Below, in pieces: positions 52,307 to 55,032 of a stretch of 55,032 nt of DNA. The stretch comes from Mesorhizobium sp. 65-26. Lineage in GTDB: Bacteria > Pseudomonadota > Alphaproteobacteria > Rhizobiales > Rhizobiaceae. The position numbers and the translations under genes are program-made. The notes beneath the pieces are model-generated. The model was not told where the DNA came from and ran no database searches. It saw nothing but the letters and a program-made list of their open reading frames with translations. Location of the stretch: NCBI GenBank assembly GCA_001899205.1, contig MKVL01000018.1:1-55032 (forward strand). Reading direction: 5' to 3'. Numbering within the stretch: position 1 is the stretch's first letter; each line of letters starts with the position of its first letter.

Positions 52307-53752
52307 TCATGCATTCAGCGCGCGACCATAGGCGTCGAGCACGCTTTCCTTCATCATCTCCGACAGCGTCGGATGTGGGAAGATCGTGTGCATCAACTCT
52401 TCCTCGGTTGTCTCGAGGTTCATCGCCACGACGAAGCCCTGGATGAGCTCGGTCACCTCGGCGCCGACCATGTGCGCGCCCAGCAACTGTCCCGTCTTCT
52501 TGTCGAAGATGGTCTTGATGAAGCCCTGATCCTCGCCGAGCGCGATGGCCTTGCCGTTGGCGGCGAACTGGAAGCGGCCGACGCGTATGTCCTTGCCCTC
52601 GGCCTTGGCCTTGGCTTCGGTCAGGCCGACGGAGGCAACCTGTGGGCTGCAATAGGTGCAGCCGGGGATCTTCAGCTTGTCGATGGCGTGCACGCCCGGG
52701 AAATTGGCGATCTTCTCGACGCAGACGACGCCCTCGTGCTCGGCCTTGTGGGCGAGCATCGGCGGGCCCGCGACATCGCCGATAGCGTATATGCCCGGCA
52801 CATTGGTCTTGCCGTAGCCATCGACGACGACACAGCCGCGTTCCGTCTTCACGCCGAGCGCCTCGAGACCGAGATTCTCGATATTGCCCTGCACGCCGAC
52901 GGCCGAAATCATGCGGTCGGCGGTGATCTTCTCGACCTTGCCGTCCTTCATCTCGACATGCGCCGTGACCGAGTTGGCGCCCTTCTCGACCTTGGTGACC
53001 TTGGCCTCGAGGATGATCTTCATGCCCTGCTTCTCGAACTGCCGCTGCGCGAATTTCGAGACCTCGGCGTCCTCCACGGGCATGACCTGAGGCAGAAGCT
53101 CGACCACGGTCACCTCGGCGCCCATCGTGCGATAGAAGGAGGCGAACTCGATGCCGATGGCGCCGGAGCCCATCACGAGGAGCGATTTCGGCATCTCCTT
53201 CGGCACCATCGCCTCGAAATAGGTCCAGATCAGCTTGCCGTCGGGCTCGATGCCGGGCAGCGCGCGCGGGCGGGCGCCGGTGGCGAGAATGATGTGCTTG
53301 GCCGTGTAGGTGCCCTCACCCTTGACGCCCTTTGGCACGGGCGGCTGCGGCTCCATCGGCTTCTTGGCGGTCTTGGAGACGACGATCTCACCGGGCTTCG
53401 TCAGCTTGGCCTCGCCCCAGATCACGTCGACCTTGTTCTTCTTCATCAGGAAGGAGATGCCGGCGTTGAGACGCAGTGAGACCTTGCGCGAGCGGTCGAC
53501 AACAGCGGCGGTGTCCGGGGTGACTTTGCCGTCGAGCTTCAGGCCGTAGTCCTTCAGATGATCGGAATAGTGCATGATCTCGGCCGAGCGCAGCAGTGCC
53601 TTGGTCGGAATGCAGCCCCAGTTGAGGCATATGCCCCCGAGATGCTCGCGTTCGACGATCGCGGTCTTGAAGCCGAGCTGGGCGGAGCGGACGGCCGTCA
53701 CATAGCCGCCAGGGCCGGAGCCGATGATGATGACGTCGTAGTTCTCAGCCAC
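52307..53752 (-). CDS. lpdA: Dihydrolipoyl dehydrogenase (E3)
   Basis: 481-aa FAD/NAD enzyme reoxidising dihydrolipoamide in 2-oxo-acid dehydrogenase complexes. FAD motif DVIIIGSGPGGYVTAVRSAQ, redox-active disulfide GGICLNWGCIPTKALL (C-x4-C), NAD motif VMGSGAIGIEFASFYRTMGA, and the C-terminal His-Glu pair in HTIFPHPTLSEMM. Placed downstream of pdhC and an SGNH hydrolase, so it is the E3 of the pyruvate dehydrogenase complex. Confidence 0.96.
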   Translation of the reverse strand: MAENYDVIIIGSGPGGYVTAVRSAQLGFKTAIVEREHLGGICLNWGCIPTKALLRSAEIMHYSDHLKDYGLKLDGKVTPDTAAVVDRSRKVSLRLNAGISFLMKKNKVDVIWGEAKLTKPGEIVVSKTAKKPMEPQPPVPKGVKGEGTYTAKHIILATGARPRALPGIEPDGKLIWTYFEAMVPKEMPKSLLVMGSGAIGIEFASFYRTMGAEVTVVELLPQVMPVEDAEVSKFAQRQFEKQGMKIILEAKVTKVEKGANSVTAHVEMKDGKVEKITADRMISAVGVQGNIENLGLEALGVKTERGCVVVDGYGKTNVPGIYAIGDVAGPPMLAHKAEHEGVVCVEKIANFPGVHAIDKLKIPGCTYCSPQVASVGLTEAKAKAEGKDIRVGRFQFAANGKAIALGEDQGFIKTIFDKKTGQLLGAHMVGAEVTELIQGFVVAMNLETTEEELMHTIFPHPTLSEMMKESVLDAYGRALNA

Positions 53753-53767
53753 GGTTTTCTCCTTGAT

Positions 53768-54403
53768 TCACAATTCGAGCATTACGCGGACGACCGGCGC
53801 CAGCGCCTCACCAATGCGGCGCGTGTTCTCGGCGTCGAGATGGACGCCATCGAGCGGCGTGGTGACGGCAACGCCGCCGGCATCGAAGAAGCCGCAACCG
53901 GCCTCATCGGCAAGCGCGGCGTAAAGCGGCGCGAGCCGGCCCGAAGCCTTGTCGCCGCCGGCGAACATTTCCCGGAATTCGGCGTTATCGGTGCCGCTGA
54001 GCACAGGCGGCGAGACGATCAGGATTTCCGGCGCCTGCCAGTCGAACGGATAGTCATGTCCGCGCACGATATCGATGAGGCGCTGCATGCCCTGCTTGGC
54101 CGCGACGGGGCTGCCATGGATCCACGGCTTCATGTCGTTGGCGCCGAGCATGATGATCACGAGATCGATGGGCGCGTGGCTGGTCAGGATGGTCGGCAAC
54201 AGCCGCGCGCCGTTGCGGTCGGCGCCGGCAAGATGATCGTCGAACGCAGTGGTGCGGCCGTTCAGCCCTTCGGCGATGACTTGCACGTCACCGCCGAGAT
54301 GTTTCTCCAGCACGCTCGGCCAGCGGTCTTCCAGCCGATGGCGACCGCCTTCCGCGCTATAACCCCAGGTCAGGGAGTCGCCATAGCAGAGAACCGTCTT
54401 CAT
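53768..54403 (-). CDS. SGNH/GDSL-family hydrolase
   Basis: 211-aa serine esterase of the SGNH fold. Block I CYGDSLTWGY (nucleophile Ser10), oxyanion residues in AEGLNGRTT (Gly/Asn) and LGANDMKPW (Asn), and catalytic Asp-His in DGVHLD. No signal peptide, so cytoplasmic. It lies between pdhC and lpdA, 15 bases from the latter. Arylesterase-like relatives are common at this place in rhizobial pdh operons; the substrate is unknown. Confidence 0.92.
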   Translation of the reverse strand: MKTVLCYGDSLTWGYSAEGGRHRLEDRWPSVLEKHLGGDVQVIAEGLNGRTTAFDDHLAGADRNGARLLPTILTSHAPIDLVIIMLGANDMKPWIHGSPVAAKQGMQRLIDIVRGHDYPFDWQAPEILIVSPPVLSGTDNAEFREMFAGGDKASGRLAPLYAALADEAGCGFFDAGGVAVTTPLDGVHLDAENTRRIGEALAPVVRVMLEL

Positions 54404-54482
54404 CCACTCGCCCTGTCCATGGGAGCTTGCCGCTGGCTGGCCATATGCGCTTTACCTGCGATGTGGCCGCCGCGCCAGAAAC

Positions 54483-55032
54483 CTACACCAGCATGCCCAT
54501 CGGGTTTTCGACGAGGCGCTTGAAGGCGCCGATGAGTTCGGCGCCGAGCGCGCCATCGACCGCGCGGTGATCCGTCGACAGCGTCACCGACATCACCGTC
54601 GCGATCTTGATCTCGCCGTTCTTCACCACCGCCCGCTCCTCGCCCGCGCCGACCGCAAGGATCGTCGCGTGCGGCGGGTTGATGACGGCCGCGAAATCCT
54701 TGATCCCGAACATGCCCAGGTTCGAAACAGCCGTCGTGCCGCCCTGGTATTCCTCGGGCTTCAGCTTGCGGCTGCGCGCCCGGCTCGCCAGATCCTTCAT
54801 CTCGTTGGAGATCACCGACAGCGTCTTTTCGTCCGCATGGCGGATGATCGGCGTGATCAGGCCGCCGGGGATCGACACCGCGACACCGACATCGGCATGC
54901 TTGTGCCGCACCATCGCGCCCTCTGTCCACGACACATTGGCATCCGGAACCGCCTTCAACGCCATCGCCATCGCCTTGATGATCATGTCGTTGACGGAGA
55001 GCTTGTAGGCCGGAACCTCGCCCTTGTCGGTC
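54483..55032 (-). CDS. pdhC: Pyruvate dehydrogenase E2 (dihydrolipoamide acetyltransferase), C-terminal part
   Basis: C-terminal catalytic domain of the acetyltransferase core; the 5' portion with the lipoyl domain is outside the window and the frame is open to its end. Visible: KLSVNDMIIKAMAMAL, GLITPIIRHADEKTLS, SNLGMFGIKDF and the active-site motif STDHRAVDGALG (DHRxxDG). Operon context with lpdA assigns it to pyruvate rather than 2-oxoglutarate dehydrogenase. Confidence 0.95.
   Translation of the reverse strand, partial: TDKGEVPAYKLSVNDMIIKAMAMALKAVPDANVSWTEGAMVRHKHADVGVAVSIPGGLITPIIRHADEKTLSVISNEMKDLASRARSRKLKPEEYQGGTTAVSNLGMFGIKDFAAVINPPHATILAVGAGEERAVVKNGEIKIATVMSVTLSTDHRAVDGALGAELIGAFKRLVENPMGMLV

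Noticed and set aside
1-55032. CRISPR arrays, complete insertion sequences, rRNA genes
   Set aside because: No spaced direct-repeat array, transposase gene or ribosomal RNA sequence was seen anywhere in the window.

Overview
The window is GC-rich alphaproteobacterial chromosome, most likely from the Rhizobiales and close to Mesorhizobium. This rests on gene content: the dusB(nifR3)-ntrB-ntrC-ntrY-ntrX-dat-hfq-hflX block followed by mazG, a fused ispDF next to cinA, the pdhC-SGNH hydrolase-lpdA-glsB-lipA-ratA run, a DUF930 protein and a MocE-type ferredoxin. No ribosomal RNA or other marker allows a species call.

Layout. 1-4380: the end of a BMP-type nucleoside ABC importer operon (ATPase, two permeases, binding protein), closed by a strong terminator. 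4413-7089: rimO, a TerC-family membrane protein and a DUF930 protein, all on the minus strand. 7090-8724: an accessory patch at a tRNA-Ser(UGA) gene, with an integrase remnant and three tiny membrane-protein ORFs. 8985-17508: a VOC protein, then a plus-strand housekeeping run (rlpA, a dacF-like gene, tmk, holB, metG, tatD, metallo-beta-lactamase hydrolase) in which holB, tatD and the hydrolase overlap the gene before them by one to four bases. 17533-25671: single genes and regulator pairs (LprI-like, arginase family, DUF2520, FMN alpha-hydroxy-acid oxidase, DsrE/AraC, PUA-like, ddl/GntR).

25765-30133 is the most unusual part: a minus-strand set of LacI regulator, a PanB-like protein without the PanB active site, a diiron sterol-desaturase-family hydroxylase, a periplasmic sugar-binding protein without transporter partners, and a MocE-type Rieske ferredoxin. 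It reads as an uncharacterised sugar or inositol-derivative sensing and oxidation module. 30308-36003 carries a methyltransferase, an aldo/keto reductase, an SMR efflux pump with its TetR regulator, a phosphatase-like protein lacking its catalytic histidine, and a two-gene phosphonate degradation unit. 36209-55032 is conserved core: an aromatic aminotransferase, mazG, hflX-hfq, dat, the NtrYX and NtrBC nitrogen two-component systems, dusB, ispDF, cinA, ratA, lipA, glsB, lpdA, an SGNH hydrolase and the 3' part of pdhC.

Several divergent promoters contain exact inverted repeats that fit local autoregulation: GntR/ddl, AraC/dsrE, SMR-TetR, dusB-ntrBC/ispDF, and direct repeats before ntrY. Residue comparisons with known families are from memory, not computed alignments.
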